Positions 1 to 7,758 of a DNA stretch of 24,494 nt are shown here, piece after piece. The position numbers were made by a program, and so were the translations under genes. Where the stretch lies: positions 1 through 24,494 of the forward strand of contig JAEYWA010000019.1 in assembly GCA_023431385.1 (NCBI GenBank), written 5' to 3'. The notes beneath the pieces are model-generated. The model was not told the origin of the DNA, ran no database searches, and saw only the letters and a program-made list of their open reading frames with translations. This DNA comes from Bacillota bacterium. Its GTDB lineage: Bacteria; Bacillota; Clostridia; Acetivibrionales; DSM-1351. Positions within the stretch are counted from its first letter, which is position 1. The number at the start of each line of letters is the position of its first letter.

Positions 1-502
1 ACACCTCATCCAATTCAGAGCCCATGTTTGCGAAATTCCCAGTTAGATTATCAAACTCTTCATATTCATCCCCACCTATTCCAAAAGTTAAAATTATATA
101 TTTCATATCTTTATCCCAATATAAGTAACCCCTGCTAACAACGGTACCATGTATAAGCTGGGCCGAAATTTTCTCATAATCTTCTTTAGTCAATCCGCCC
201 AGCCGCTCTTCCTCTACCTCAATATAAACCTTTATATCATTGAGCACTTTTGTAACTGCCTTCTCAATCAAGGCATTGGTCATTTTAGGTACTTTTATGG
301 ATTTTTTGCCTTTAAAAACATCAGCGTCAACTTCTATAGGCCAATCCTTCTGCTCACTTGTCATAAATGCTTTTTTTAGCTTTTCGAATGTAGTATCAAG
401 CGCTTTATTGTTTGAAAAATAGGATGTATCAGATGCAGCTAAAACAGAAGAAGTGTTGAATAGTAATACAAAAATAAGTAAAAAAGCACAAATTTTTTTC
501 AT
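1..502 (-). CDS. Secreted protein of unknown function, 5' part only
   Basis: An open frame starts at the ATG complementary to 500-502 and runs off the left edge, giving 167 codons. A textbook AAGGAGG ribosome binding site lies 6 bases upstream of the ATG. The N-terminus (MKKICAFLLIFVLLFNTSSVLA) is a clear signal peptide, with likely cleavage after Ala-Leu-Ala-type residues near position 22. The mature part is Lys- and Glu-rich with no motif I recognise. It has an amphipathic helical look, and a later stretch (YLYWDKDMKYIILTFGIGG) looks like beta strands. I do not recognise the family. A plausible sigma-A promoter lies just upstream. The stop codon is outside the window, so the full length is unknown. 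The gene is probably a single unit: the next minus-strand gene ends 290 bases upstream. Confidence 0.8.
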   Translation of the reverse strand, partial: MKKICAFLLIFVLLFNTSSVLAASDTSYFSNNKALDTTFEKLKKAFMTSEQKDWPIEVDADVFKGKKSIKVPKMTNALIEKAVTKVLNDIKVYIEVEEERLGGLTKEDYEKISAQLIHGTVVSRGYLYWDKDMKYIILTFGIGGDEYEEFDNLTGNFANMGSELDEV

Positions 503-550
503 AAATTCCTCCTTAAAATTAAAATAGCATCTTTTCTATAGCTTATCTAA

Positions 551-579
551 ATTGTAAATTATAGGATGGAATTAGTCAA
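551..579 (-). promoter_or_regulatory. Sigma-A-like promoter for the secreted protein gene
   Basis: Reading the minus strand, TTGACT (574-579) and TACAAT (551-556) are separated by exactly 17 bases, about 50 bases before the start codon. The rest of the 503-793 gap is AT-rich, and I see no gene or convincing terminator in it. Confidence 0.5.
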
Positions 580-793
580 ATTATGACTATAAAAGACTTT
601 TAGCCAAGAGTCCACGTTATAACCACTAAAAAACACACCAAAGTAAATAAATTCACAAAAAAATACAACCCCCGATATCAGTCAAGTGAGAAAGGCTATA
701 AACCTTGTTAGTTTTTCTGACATTGAGAATTGTATTTATTTTAATCAACATGAAACCTGAAACTTTTTCCTGCATGTAAATTATCCTAATTCC

Positions 794-3268
794 TTACTCT
801 TTTGGAACTAGTGTGATTTTACCAGTAGTCTTTGCCTTAGTAGCATCTGTCAGAACTACTTTACTTCCGCTGCCACTGACAACCAAACTCTTATTACTTA
901 ATGGATGAATGGTACAAACATTAGTTTTTGGGTCTATATTTATTACCCAACCGTCAACACTAGAGGTATCTTCTTGTATTAGCTTTACCGGTACTTTGTC
1001 TCCACTTCTTGGTCTGATACTTTCAGTGGATAGATATGTATTAAACATGCTTCTTACGGAGTAAAGTGTGCCACCCAAGTGTCTTATATAAAACTGATTT
1101 GCATAGTCTTCTTTTGTTAATAAAGCCTCTTTATTATTCACTCCGATATATTTGTTCTGACAAACTAAGTAATACCAACCTTCCTTAATTGTATTTTTGT
1201 TTGTGTCCGTAGCATGGGTAATGGGCTCAGCCTTTGATGGTACAAGGGATTCCTCCGGTGTTTCAGCTGGTATTGGTGTTGGTGTTGGTTTTGGTGTTTG
1301 TGTTGCCGCAGCAACAGTCTTTAATTTTGTTAATACAAAACTCTGGGTTTGATTTGTTGATTTTGTCCACAACACTACATTACTGTTTTTAGTTATTTTA
1401 CTACCAGAAGTGCCCACAAAAAAACCGTTACTATCTTGTATTCTATAGGTTCCATCACTATACTTTGTTATAGTAAAAATTTGATCGCTGTTGTTATTTA
1501 CATCATTTTGGGTAATCTTTTTGCCCTTAACTCCTGCACTGGTCCAGTTCTTACCTGAATGAACAGCTGTAATTGTATATTGATTATCGCCTACATTGGT
1601 AATGTTAAACTTTTGGTTTTTACTTGTTGTACTTGTATAAAAAATTAATCCTGAACCATTTACCTTACTTGAGCCTGGGACATCAATGCTCAGTCTTGTA
1701 TTGCTGGCTGCTTTTATATTGTATGTACCGTTTTCAATTGGTGCTGCTGTTAGTACAGGTGTTGCTTCAGACTCTGGAGTTGGTGTCGGTGCTGGAGTCG
1801 GTGTCGGAATTGGCTTTGGTGTCTCTGTCGGTTTTGTGGTAGTTTTACCTGATTTAGATCCACCCGGTGTCCACCTTGCATAAAGTGTAGTGTCTTTATT
1901 CACTTTAGCTTCGCCAAAATAAACAGGCCTGTCTGCATCTTTTGCATTTTTCTTATAATACCAGCCTGCAAATATATATCCTTCTCTCTTTGGTGTCACA
2001 TTTGGCTTTGGTATTATTCCATTCAAACCTGTTTTTTTACTTGAAATTCGAGTACCGCCGCAACTATCAAATGTGATGGTAAAGGGCTTTTGCCATGAAG
2101 CATAAAGGGTAATATTACTTTTTACTTTAGATATGTTCGGCTCTCTAATAAAATTCCAAAAATCTGCTCCATTCTTTTTAAAGGTCCAACCGGCAAATAT
2201 ATATCCTGCTCTTGTTGGATCCTTTGGCTTTGTAAGCCTTGTGTTATATGTAGTCTTCACGCTTGCGACCGCACTGCCGCCATTTGAATCAAACTTTACG
2301 GTATAAATTTCAGGATTCCATTTAGCATATAAATTTACATCTGTTGGAGCTTTGTCCTTATTAAAGTCCCAAGCAGTTTTAAAATCCAGATCCTTAAACC
2401 AGCCACCAAATTTATGACCAGGATTTTTACCCGGGTTTTTCCAGGTCAGTCCAGACATATACGGAACAGCAATATATGTATTCGGCTGGCCATTGATATT
2501 AGGGTACCACATAATTTTATTCCATGCTTCACGTGTATCAGTAATTATATGACTGTGCGACAATTCTTCAAGGGATATATCAAAGTACTTAGCTCTCATA
2601 CTTCCTTTAGTATACTTACCGTTATCATACTTATTCCCTGAATCCCAGGTTACGTCCATTATAACCCATCTTTTTTCGCTGCTTAGCCAAGCTTGTGTCC
2701 AAGCATGTCCTATTTTATCATCAGTTGTAACAACTCCACTAATGGATTTAGCCGGAATACCTGCAGCACGAAGCAAAGCAACAGTAGTTCCCGCATAGCC
2801 TGCACAAACTGCACGTTTACGTTCCAATACAACGAATGGACTTTGTGGATTCAACACATCTCCAGTTTTTGCGACCTCATTTCTGTAGGCAGGATAGTCA
2901 TAATAAATGTTTGTCGCCACCCAATCATGAATTGCTCTCATTTTTGTGTAATCATCCTTCGATGATGCAGTAATCTTTTTTGCCAATTCAATGATATCTT
3001 TATCATCACTACCTCTTTTATTCTTTTCAATTGCATCACTATCAGTTCTTTGAGCATCCCACAGTTCTTTATTCCTGGCATATGCCTTGTCGTAATCCTT
3101 CAGTATGGAATGCTGCGTTTTGATGTTGACAATACGGTCTGGTCCATAAACAACAGTTGCATTGGATTGACTTTTAGCAGCTGCCAGTATCGGTGAAAAG
3201 ATAGCTGAACTTACAAGAATCGCTAAGCCTAAAGCAATTGCCATAGCTTTTGAAAATATTTTTCTCAT
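794..3268 (-). CDS. Secreted transglutaminase-like protein with InlB-type and ricin-type repeats
   Basis: The product is an 824-residue exported multidomain protein. The start is taken at the ATG at 3268 because AAGGAGG sits five bases before it. An in-frame ATG seven codons earlier has no such site. Order of parts: signal peptide about 1-31; transglutaminase-like fold about 85-215, with the Cys-His-Asp triad visible as AVCAGYA (Cys155), GHAW (His188) and MDVTWD (Asp205); three InlB/Listeria-Bacteroides repeats ending in LYAKW, LYASW and LYARW (about 272-317, 321-392, 395-466); a Pro-Thr linker about 475-510; a ricin-like beta-trefoil about 511-650; a second Pro-Thr linker; and a second trefoil-like domain to the C-terminus. 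Family knowledge suggests such proteins act on the cell surface or on extracellular polymers, with the trefoils binding glycans. The substrate cannot be read from sequence. The gene stands alone, with a long 5' leader. Confidence 0.88.
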   Translation of the reverse strand: MRKIFSKAMAIALGLAILVSSAIFSPILAAAKSQSNATVVYGPDRIVNIKTQHSILKDYDKAYARNKELWDAQRTDSDAIEKNKRGSDDKDIIELAKKITASSKDDYTKMRAIHDWVATNIYYDYPAYRNEVAKTGDVLNPQSPFVVLERKRAVCAGYAGTTVALLRAAGIPAKSISGVVTTDDKIGHAWTQAWLSSEKRWVIMDVTWDSGNKYDNGKYTKGSMRAKYFDISLEELSHSHIITDTREAWNKIMWYPNINGQPNTYIAVPYMSGLTWKNPGKNPGHKFGGWFKDLDFKTAWDFNKDKAPTDVNLYAKWNPEIYTVKFDSNGGSAVASVKTTYNTRLTKPKDPTRAGYIFAGWTFKKNGADFWNFIREPNISKVKSNITLYASWQKPFTITFDSCGGTRISSKKTGLNGIIPKPNVTPKREGYIFAGWYYKKNAKDADRPVYFGEAKVNKDTTLYARWTPGGSKSGKTTTKPTETPKPIPTPTPAPTPTPESEATPVLTAAPIENGTYNIKAASNTRLSIDVPGSSKVNGSGLIFYTSTTSKNQKFNITNVGDNQYTITAVHSGKNWTSAGVKGKKITQNDVNNNSDQIFTITKYSDGTYRIQDSNGFFVGTSGSKITKNSNVVLWTKSTNQTQSFVLTKLKTVAAATQTPKPTPTPIPAETPEESLVPSKAEPITHATDTNKNTIKEGWYYLVCQNKYIGVNNKEALLTKEDYANQFYIRHLGGTLYSVRSMFNTYLSTESIRPRSGDKVPVKLIQEDTSSVDGWVINIDPKTNVCTIHPLSNKSLVVSGSGSKVVLTDATKAKTTGKITLVPKE

Positions 3269-3440
3269 ATTAACCTCCTTGAGCCTCATAACAGCTACGA
3301 AGAATAATGTAATTCACAGGTTTGCTTGGAAGACGAAAGCCAGTAAAGTCTATCAAGCTAGTCCCTCATTCGGCCGCTGTCGCTAACAGCACAAAATTGT
3401 GGTTCTTTGCTATAAATAGCTCTTTATAGTCTGCCTAATA
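3269..3440 (-). other. Long, possibly structured 5' leader of the transglutaminase gene
   Basis: The gap before this gene is 317 bases with no gene. Read on the minus strand, the 170 bases before the start contain several short hairpins: GCTGT/ACAGC with a 5-base loop (complement of 3376-3390), CACAA/TTGTG just before it, and an interrupted stem GCTTG..GAC/GTC..CAAGC just after it. I compared it mentally with c-di-GMP, c-di-AMP, SAM and cobalamin riboswitch consensus patterns and could not match any of them. It is recorded only as a possible structured leader. Confidence 0.25.
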
Positions 3441-3522
3441 TCAATTTTATTTAGATTACGGAACTGGTGTAATAAAGATAACAACAGGTTATCACATAAT
3501 TAAAAAGAAAATCCGCTTTCGA

Positions 3523-3554
3523 CCTGAAATGTAAGATTTCTGCCCTGAAATGTA
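3523..3554. repeat. Two 11-bp direct repeats spaced 21 bp apart
   Basis: CCTGAAATGTA occurs at 3523-3533 and again at 3544-3554, a period of exactly 21 bases (two helical turns). The pair lies between the 3' end of the AadA-like gene and the leader of the transglutaminase gene. It could be a protein-binding array or the end of a lost insertion sequence with repeated transposase sites. No transposase gene is nearby. Confidence 0.5.
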
Positions 3555-3585
3555 GTTTACAAAAACATACCTAATTGTGAATATA

Positions 3586-4344
3586 CTATTCCCGCATAAA
3601 AATCTTCGAAGTCACATAACCACCGAATTCTTCTAGTTTTTCTTTATCAGTCTGCATTTTATCATCACTGCCATAACACTCCAGTGCATACTTGATAATA
3701 TTATGGTATTTGGTGTCCAGATTCTCCATGCCCCAACGGCCGCCCTGCTCTTTTGATAAAACCAAACCATTTTTAATAAAAGCTAATACCCTGCATAAGT
3801 TAAGCACAGAGTACATCGGGTTATCCGACATATTATCTAGTGCGTATGTCACATCTTTTTTGATACTATCGAGAAAGTCATCCTTCGGTATGGTAACAAA
3901 CACATCATCTATAGGCCGGCCACACCAGGTTATCCCGCAATTCTTGATTATGGTAAAGTTTGCAGCAAGGTCCGGGTCTTCTCCATTCATACGATTGCAA
4001 TAATCTTCGGGGTCCTTTTTGTACCAGTCTTTATGTGCATTGGAATAATGCAGTTCAAACGGCGTCGGATAGATAAAATTTGTACAGACTTCTTTAAGTA
4101 CAATATGCATTTCCAATCCTTTGACGGGGGCGGATACATTATATTTCATAACAGCATCCATCAACTGTCTCTTAGTGTTATGAGACAGTTTCTCATTCAC
4201 GACCACAATAAAATCAATATCACTTTTGTTCCAGTTAAAACATTGCAATGCAATTGAGCCATGTACATAGAACCCGACAAAATTATCTTTCAATATTTTC
4301 TGAAAGGCTTCAGATATTTGGTCCAATAACAATTCGTATTTCAT
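3586..4344 (-). CDS. AadA-like aminoglycoside nucleotidyltransferase family protein
   Basis: The product is 252 residues, the usual length for ANT(3'')/ANT(9) proteins. The nucleotidyltransferase signature is complete: GS at residues 29-30 in the context VHGSIALQCF, followed by KSDIDFIVV with the metal-binding Asp-x-Asp. The C-terminal half carries features typical of the AadA C-terminal (DUF4111-type) domain, including ADL-like DPDLAANFTI, a CGRPIDDVF segment and NPMYSVLNLCRVLAFIKNG followed by SKEQGGRWG. Known members transfer AMP from ATP to a hydroxyl of streptomycin, spectinomycin or related drugs. Chromosomal members in Clostridia are often untested, so resistance is not claimed. The start ATG has AAGGGAG about 10 bases upstream. 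The gene appears to be a single unit, and base composition is like that of its neighbours. Confidence 0.88.
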   Translation of the reverse strand: MKYELLLDQISEAFQKILKDNFVGFYVHGSIALQCFNWNKSDIDFIVVVNEKLSHNTKRQLMDAVMKYNVSAPVKGLEMHIVLKEVCTNFIYPTPFELHYSNAHKDWYKKDPEDYCNRMNGEDPDLAANFTIIKNCGITWCGRPIDDVFVTIPKDDFLDSIKKDVTYALDNMSDNPMYSVLNLCRVLAFIKNGLVLSKEQGGRWGMENLDTKYHNIIKYALECYGSDDKMQTDKEKLEEFGGYVTSKIFMRE

Positions 4345-4440
4345 ACATCATCATCTCCCTTATGTTCTATTGGAATTATAGCATATACTCAACTGATTTA
4401 TTACCATTCAACACCCAGATTGTTCCCTGTGCGAGTCTTT

Positions 4441-4481
4441 ACAAAACCATATAAAATACTTTTGGTTTTATATGGTTTTGT
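4441..4481. repeat. Perfect 16-bp inverted repeat with a 9-base loop
   Basis: ACAAAACCATATAAAA (4441-4456) is followed by 9 bases and then its exact reverse complement (4466-4481). A TATAAT box at 4482-4487 abuts the right arm, directly ahead of the zinc-ribbon gene. It could be an operator, a cruciform or hairpin element, or the remains of a miniature transposable element. There is no U-run, so a terminator is unlikely on the plus strand. Confidence 0.75.
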
Positions 4482-4525
4482 TATAATTAAACTGATTAAA
4501 CAAAAAAAAGATGGGGTGGATATTT

Positions 4526-4884
4526 ATGTTTTGTGAAAGATGCGGGAATAGAGTTGGTAATGAAGTAAACTTTTGTAGTAAGTGTGGTAATGCAATTGAA
4601 GATCAGACGATAGCGCAAGATTTCCGAATAACACAACCTAAAAATGATGGAAAAGCAATAGCTTCCTTTGTATTAGGCATTATAGGTTTAGTTGCGTGGA
4701 TTATTCCTCTTTTAGGCTTTCCAATTACCATTGTTGGTTTAGTCCTTGCTTCTCTCCCGTTAAATAAAGGACAAAAAGGTAAAGCGGTTGTAGCTTTGGT
4801 GATATGTATTTAGGATTGGTTGCTACTATAATTAACTCTGCAATCGGAGCATATTTAGGAGCCACAGGACAGCTGTATTTTTAA
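4526..4884 (+). pseudogene. Zinc-ribbon / DUF4190-like membrane protein, frameshifted
   Basis: The start is set at ATG 4526 (MFCERCGNRVG), because GGGGTGG lies six bases upstream. An ATG at 4511 overlaps that site. Residues 2-22 form a zinc ribbon with two CxxC pairs (FCERCG, FCSKCG). They are followed by a polar spacer and a DUF4190-like pair of hydrophobic segments starting at DGKAIASFVLGIIGLV. The frame stops at 4811-4813 after VVALVICI. Restoring one T in the run near 4808-4811 gives VICILGLVATIINSAIGAYL and continues to a natural stop at 4882-4884, which completes the second membrane segment. This is therefore either a one-base deletion or a sequencing error in a T run. Family proteins are small membrane proteins of unknown role. 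The gene lies outside the island described below. Confidence 0.8.
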
Positions 4885-5040
4885 TTTAATAAGATATATT
4901 AATAATTATACGAATACATCCGCTATCGTACGTGCTAACATATAATAAACTGCTGCAATGTCAATTCTACAATTTTGCTTTTTTAAAAGCGCCCCCCCTT
5001 AACACTATGACTACTAGAGTTAGGGGAGTAATCAATTTAG
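4885..5040. other. Intergenic stretch, probable former rubrerythrin downstream region
   Basis: No gene is seen. It holds a GC-rich stem (4995-5026) and ends exactly where the copy of the rubrerythrin 3' end begins. If the island model is right, this is the DNA that once lay just downstream of the rubrerythrin stop codon. Confidence 0.4.
4995..5026 (-). terminator. Weak stem-loop, possible original rubrerythrin terminator
   Basis: CCCC-T-TAAC (4995-5003) can pair with GTTAGGGG (5019-5026), with one bulged base. On the minus strand the stem is followed after a few G/C bases by a short T run. The position just after the severed rubrerythrin tail fits a former terminator, but the T run is poorly placed. 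Confidence 0.3.
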
Positions 5041-5044
5041 ATTC

Positions 5045-5101
5045 TTATTTAAAATATCTCTCCAGCAATCCCTTAAATCCTGCACCATGTCTTGCTTCGT
5101 C
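5045..5101 (-). pseudogene. Severed 3' end of a rubrerythrin gene (left island boundary)
   Basis: The minus strand encodes DEARHGAGFKGLLERYFK and a TAA stop, the exact last 18 residues of the rubrerythrin at 13225-13770. At DNA level 5041-5101 matches 13221-13281 at 56 of 61 positions. All five differences are transitions, and every one is synonymous. Similarity starts four bases beyond the stop codon and ends abruptly at 5101. It has no start codon or upstream coding part. It is read as the original gene tail left behind by insertion of the island, or as the relic of a second rubrerythrin gene. Confidence 0.9.
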
Positions 5102-5223
5102 ATGAAACATAAGCTATTATAGCTGGTTTCAATGTGATATCTAGATCCTTACCCGCTTTTTACCCAACTGCCATCGAAAAATAATCTCCAGTTTTTCCTA
5201 TAACTACCCAAACTGCTTCCGAT

Positions 5224-5651
5224 TTATTTGCTTTGCGTATTAATTTCGGGTTTGCTCCACTTCCATGCAAACCATACGATAAGTAAATCACACCCAATTT
5301 CAATAATAGAAAAGAATATGTAATGAAGCGTTGATGTTCCGACAAAAAACGAAGCAACTTGATATATAACCATTAATAAACCTGCAACAATATTTGCCCA
5401 ACGATTTACCCCATACTTCAATATACGGGACAGAATAATCATGATAAAAGGAATTTCCAAAGAAATGCCTGCTGCCAGCGAGCTCCCTGCGTCATTTGAA
5501 CAGGCATGGTGCCTGCAACTATACCTTTGATGAATTCGGGATCCATGATTGATAAAACATCACAAAAAATGTAATTGACTGTTACAAATATCCACAATGT
5601 CGAAAGCCAAGTTTTCATATCTACTCTAAAAATTCTTTCAAACGCTATCAT
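5224..5651 (-). pseudogene. DUF6326-like small membrane protein, frameshifted
   Basis: Two overlapping minus-strand frames together give one protein. The first (from 5651) begins MIAFERIFRVDMKTWLSTLW and reaches MPVQMTQGA. The second continues LAAGISLEIPFIMIILSRIL and ends WFAWKWSKPEINTQSK with a TAA at 5224-5226. The join needs one inserted base near 5479-5485, so this is a one-base deletion or a sequencing error. The rebuilt product is about 142 residues with four hydrophobic segments, and it resembles my memory of the DUF6326 family (LSTLWIF, EIPIAMILLSR, NRWANI, WKWPKPE). The function is unknown. AGAGGAGA precedes the start by seven bases. The gene follows the XRE regulator 60 bases downstream in the same direction and may belong to its transcript. 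Confidence 0.7.
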
Positions 5652-5710
5652 TTATATCTCTCCTCTTATTTAAGCAAGTTTTTAAATGAATTTACTCATC
5701 CTGCACTCAA

Positions 5711-5935
5711 TTAATCCTCTTTCACTTCATAATCGAATACTTCTCCTATTTTGACACCGAATACATCGGCGATCCGAAAAGCAAGTTCCAATGACGGAGA
5801 ATGCTTTCCAGCCTTTATTGCCACAATGGTCTGCCTTGAGGCTCCTACTTTTTCGGCGAGCTGCTGCTGTGTCATTTCATTGGCAAAGAAACGTAGCCTT
5901 CGAATGTTGTTTTTAATCTCAAGTTTCTTAGACAT
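5711..5935 (-). CDS. XRE-family HTH transcriptional regulator (small)
   Basis: The 74-residue product is almost entirely one Cro/C1-type helix-turn-helix. Recognisable pieces are MTQQQLAEKVGASRQTI (helices 2 and 3 with the turn) and SPSLELAFRIADVFGVKIGEVFDY. This YozG-like size class in Firmicutes binds DNA as a dimer and usually represses its own short operon. The start ATG has GGAG six bases upstream. The gene overlaps the upstream membrane protein by 8 bases (ATGTCTAA), so the two are translationally coupled and should work together. The regulator is intact although much of the surrounding island is not. Its target is not visible; the adjacent membrane gene is the best guess. Confidence 0.9.
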   Translation of the reverse strand: MSKKLEIKNNIRRLRFFANEMTQQQLAEKVGASRQTIVAIKAGKHSPSLELAFRIADVFGVKIGEVFDYEVKED

Positions 5936-6461
5936 TTTTTACTCCACTTCTGTAAAAGTATAACTGAGTGAATCCTTCAAACAACGAACCCACACAGATA
6001 GAAATAAACATAATGTTAATCATGATCACAGGGGAAAAGCCAAGGACAATTGATACCAACGCTACAACAAATCCTGTTCCTGCAGTGATGAAGCCAACTC
6101 GCATCGCCTTTAGTTCAATCAGTTTATCCATTTCATCCATAACCATTTCAGCTTTTATTGTTTTTCTAATTTTCTGATCATCACATTCGGTATTTTGTGA
6201 TGTCCGCTGCACGACAATCGCTACAGAAAGCAGAATATGGAAAACAATTTGAACAATGACGGCTGAAACAATACATATTGCAATAAAAATCAGTATTGAA
6301 CCTGCCCAGAACCTAATATTATCTGCTGCAATTGTACCTGACTTATACTTTCCATATGCATATATGCAGTATGCTATCAAAATAAATAACCCCATAATAG
6401 TTAAAACAATTGCTGTCTTTCGCAGGGCCTCGTCTGTGTTTTGGACACCGAGCCTCGTCAC
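5928..6461 (-). CDS. Membrane protein coupled to the XRE regulator, N-terminus uncertain
   Basis: The frame encodes up to 177 residues with four hydrophobic segments, grouped as two pairs around a charged loop (residues about 85-115, rich in Glu, Lys and Met). I do not recognise a named family, but small 4-TM proteins next to short XRE regulators are a common pair in Firmicutes. The only start for the full frame is a GTG at 6461 with no good ribosome binding site. The first dozen residues lie in DNA that also reads, in another frame, as the end of the primase relic (KYCDEARCPKHRRG). The true N-terminus may therefore have been lost at a junction between about 6415 and 6461. The stop codon overlaps the regulator start by 8 bases. 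Confidence 0.6.
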   Translation of the reverse strand: MTRLGVQNTDEALRKTAIVLTIMGLFILIAYCIYAYGKYKSGTIAADNIRFWAGSILIFIAICIVSAVIVQIVFHILLSVAIVVQRTSQNTECDDQKIRKTIKAEMVMDEMDKLIELKAMRVGFITAGTGFVVALVSIVLGFSPVIMINIMFISICVGSLFEGFTQLYFYRSGVKNV

Positions 6462-7510
6462 AGTATTTAATCAATGTGCCAGAAAAGCTGTTCTTGTCGC
6501 ATATACAGCCTATCAAATTGAATTCTTTATTGTTATTAGGAGTCCAGTACCGGTAATAATCTTTTGTGACTTCTTCGTCTGACTTCTGCTCTGTGGTATC
6601 ACACATGTCATTAGACTTTTTATTCCATTGCAGTACAAATTCTTTTGCTTCTGCTTGAGATACTCCGGCATAATCCCTGAAGTAATTAACTATTCTGCCA
6701 AGACACTTGTTTCTTTCACCCTTAGGTACGCCTTTATCAAGCATAGCAGCTACACAGGGGTAAATACCCTATACATATGAGTTGCGGACTTCTTGTGATT
6801 GACAGGCCTGCCTATTCCAGCCGCTCTCTCCAACTTTTTGAGTTGGCTCTCAAGATAATCCAGCGTATAGCGCCGGAAACCCTCCTCCTTGTATCGGAAC
6901 ACTATATTGACAGCCAAAGGGAACCCCTCGTCTTTATGATTAAGCGTACCGGGCAGTCGCAGAGTCTGTGCATCGTTGATATTACTACGGTCAGCACCCG
7001 ATAAAACAGCAAATCGACGTGTAATTGCGGTCACACGAGCAATATCAGTAGTTTCTTCAATACCTACATAAAAATGATAACTATGACCGCTATCTACAGC
7101 AAAATGAATCTACAGGCCGCCAGTAGTATTACGGAAATGATTAGAGAAATCTTGTATAGTACTGTATTTATTCTTGAAGTCCTTTTTGTCAAAATAAAAA
7201 CCAAGACAGCACCTACGGCACATATTTTCAGCCTCTTTTGTGGTAGCCTCACCCTTAACAGTTGACAAAGAAATAAAGGTGTCGGAAGTAAAACCGTTAT
7301 TTATACAACGCTATAAATAATCTTGTTAGCAAAAAAATCGACGTGGAAATATCCGTTGCTGAACTTACGTGATAGGGTAATCTTTTCATTAGCCAGTAAG
7401 ATTGAAAACAGAAAGTCAATGTAGGCATCTGTTGCCGATATAGCTATTGGTTGTGCTATTTCTACTTCTATTTCATCTTCTTCTGGTTCAAAACAGCTGT
7501 ACTTTCTCAT
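6430..7510 (-). pseudogene. RepB-like primase of a mobile element, multiply broken
   Basis: Three minus-strand segments join into one primase-like protein. The middle part reads GFYFDKKDF, then an in-frame TAG (7110-7112), then IHFAVDSGHSYHFYVGI and LSGADRSNINDAQTLRLPGTLNHK. The RLPGTLNHK stretch is the hallmark of RepB/prim-pol type primases. One missing base in a C run near 6754-6761 then leads to CVAAMLDKGVPKGERNKCLG and WNKKSND, the PriCT-like C-terminal domain (pattern PC..ll..G...G.RN and WN). The 5' part from ATG 7510 (MRKYSCFEPEEDE) needs another shift near 7301-7324 and may be a separate small gene. The 3' end runs into the membrane protein frame. Such primases start replication of plasmids and integrative elements. 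This copy cannot be functional. Confidence 0.75.
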
Positions 7511-7565
7511 AGTGATTTCTTCCTTCATTAGCGTTAAATATGCCCGGCAACGCCGAGCATCCAGT

Positions 7566-7746
7566 TTAATCAAGTCCTAATGCCGCATCCAGCTCATCAC
7601 CATCAATTTTAGGAGCTAGGAATGATGTTACAGGCACGAGATATAACCTCTACTTTAGTATCTGCCTGCTGCTCACACCCTCGAATAAAAACCTTAAATT
7701 CGCCGTCAGTACCTCTACGCCAAGCTGCTGTCTGAGTTGTACTCAT
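7566..7746 (-). pseudogene. Small element ORF, frameshifted
   Basis: From ATG 7746 (AGGAGG eight bases upstream) the frame reads MSTTQTAAWRRGTDGEFKVF and stops after 45 codons. In a shifted frame it continues PVTSFLAPKIDGDELDAALG to a TAA at 7566-7568, which overlaps the next gene region as expected of a compact element operon. Rebuilt length is about 60 residues. I recognise no domain. Its position just ahead of the primase relic suggests an accessory replication gene. Confidence 0.5.
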
Positions 7747-7758
7747 TGTTTATACCTC

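Noticed and set aside
1265..1815. Short repeated GGTGTTGG-like units, considered as a repeat array or CRISPR
   Set aside because: They encode the Pro-Thr-Pro linkers, and there are no regular repeats with unique spacers. No CRISPR array is present in the window.
1624..1883. Plus-strand reading frames rich in Leu, Val and Gly
   Set aside because: They are the antisense of the Pro-Thr linker codons in the transglutaminase gene and have no ribosome binding sites.
3290..3440. Known riboswitch (c-di-GMP, c-di-AMP or SAM type) ahead of the transglutaminase gene
   Set aside because: Fragments such as GAGGGACTAGC and AGCAAACC recall parts of consensus sequences, but their order and the required conserved core segments do not fit any class.
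4511..4525. Upstream ATG at 4511 as the start of the zinc-ribbon gene
   Set aside because: It lies on the GGGGTGG sequence that serves as ribosome binding site for the ATG at 4526, and family members start just before the first CxxC.
5160..5357. A 65-codon minus-strand frame ending in GKTGDYFSMAVG
   Set aside because: It overlaps the DUF6326-like gene in another frame and has no family-like features. The C-terminal part might be a relic, but one short stretch is not enough.
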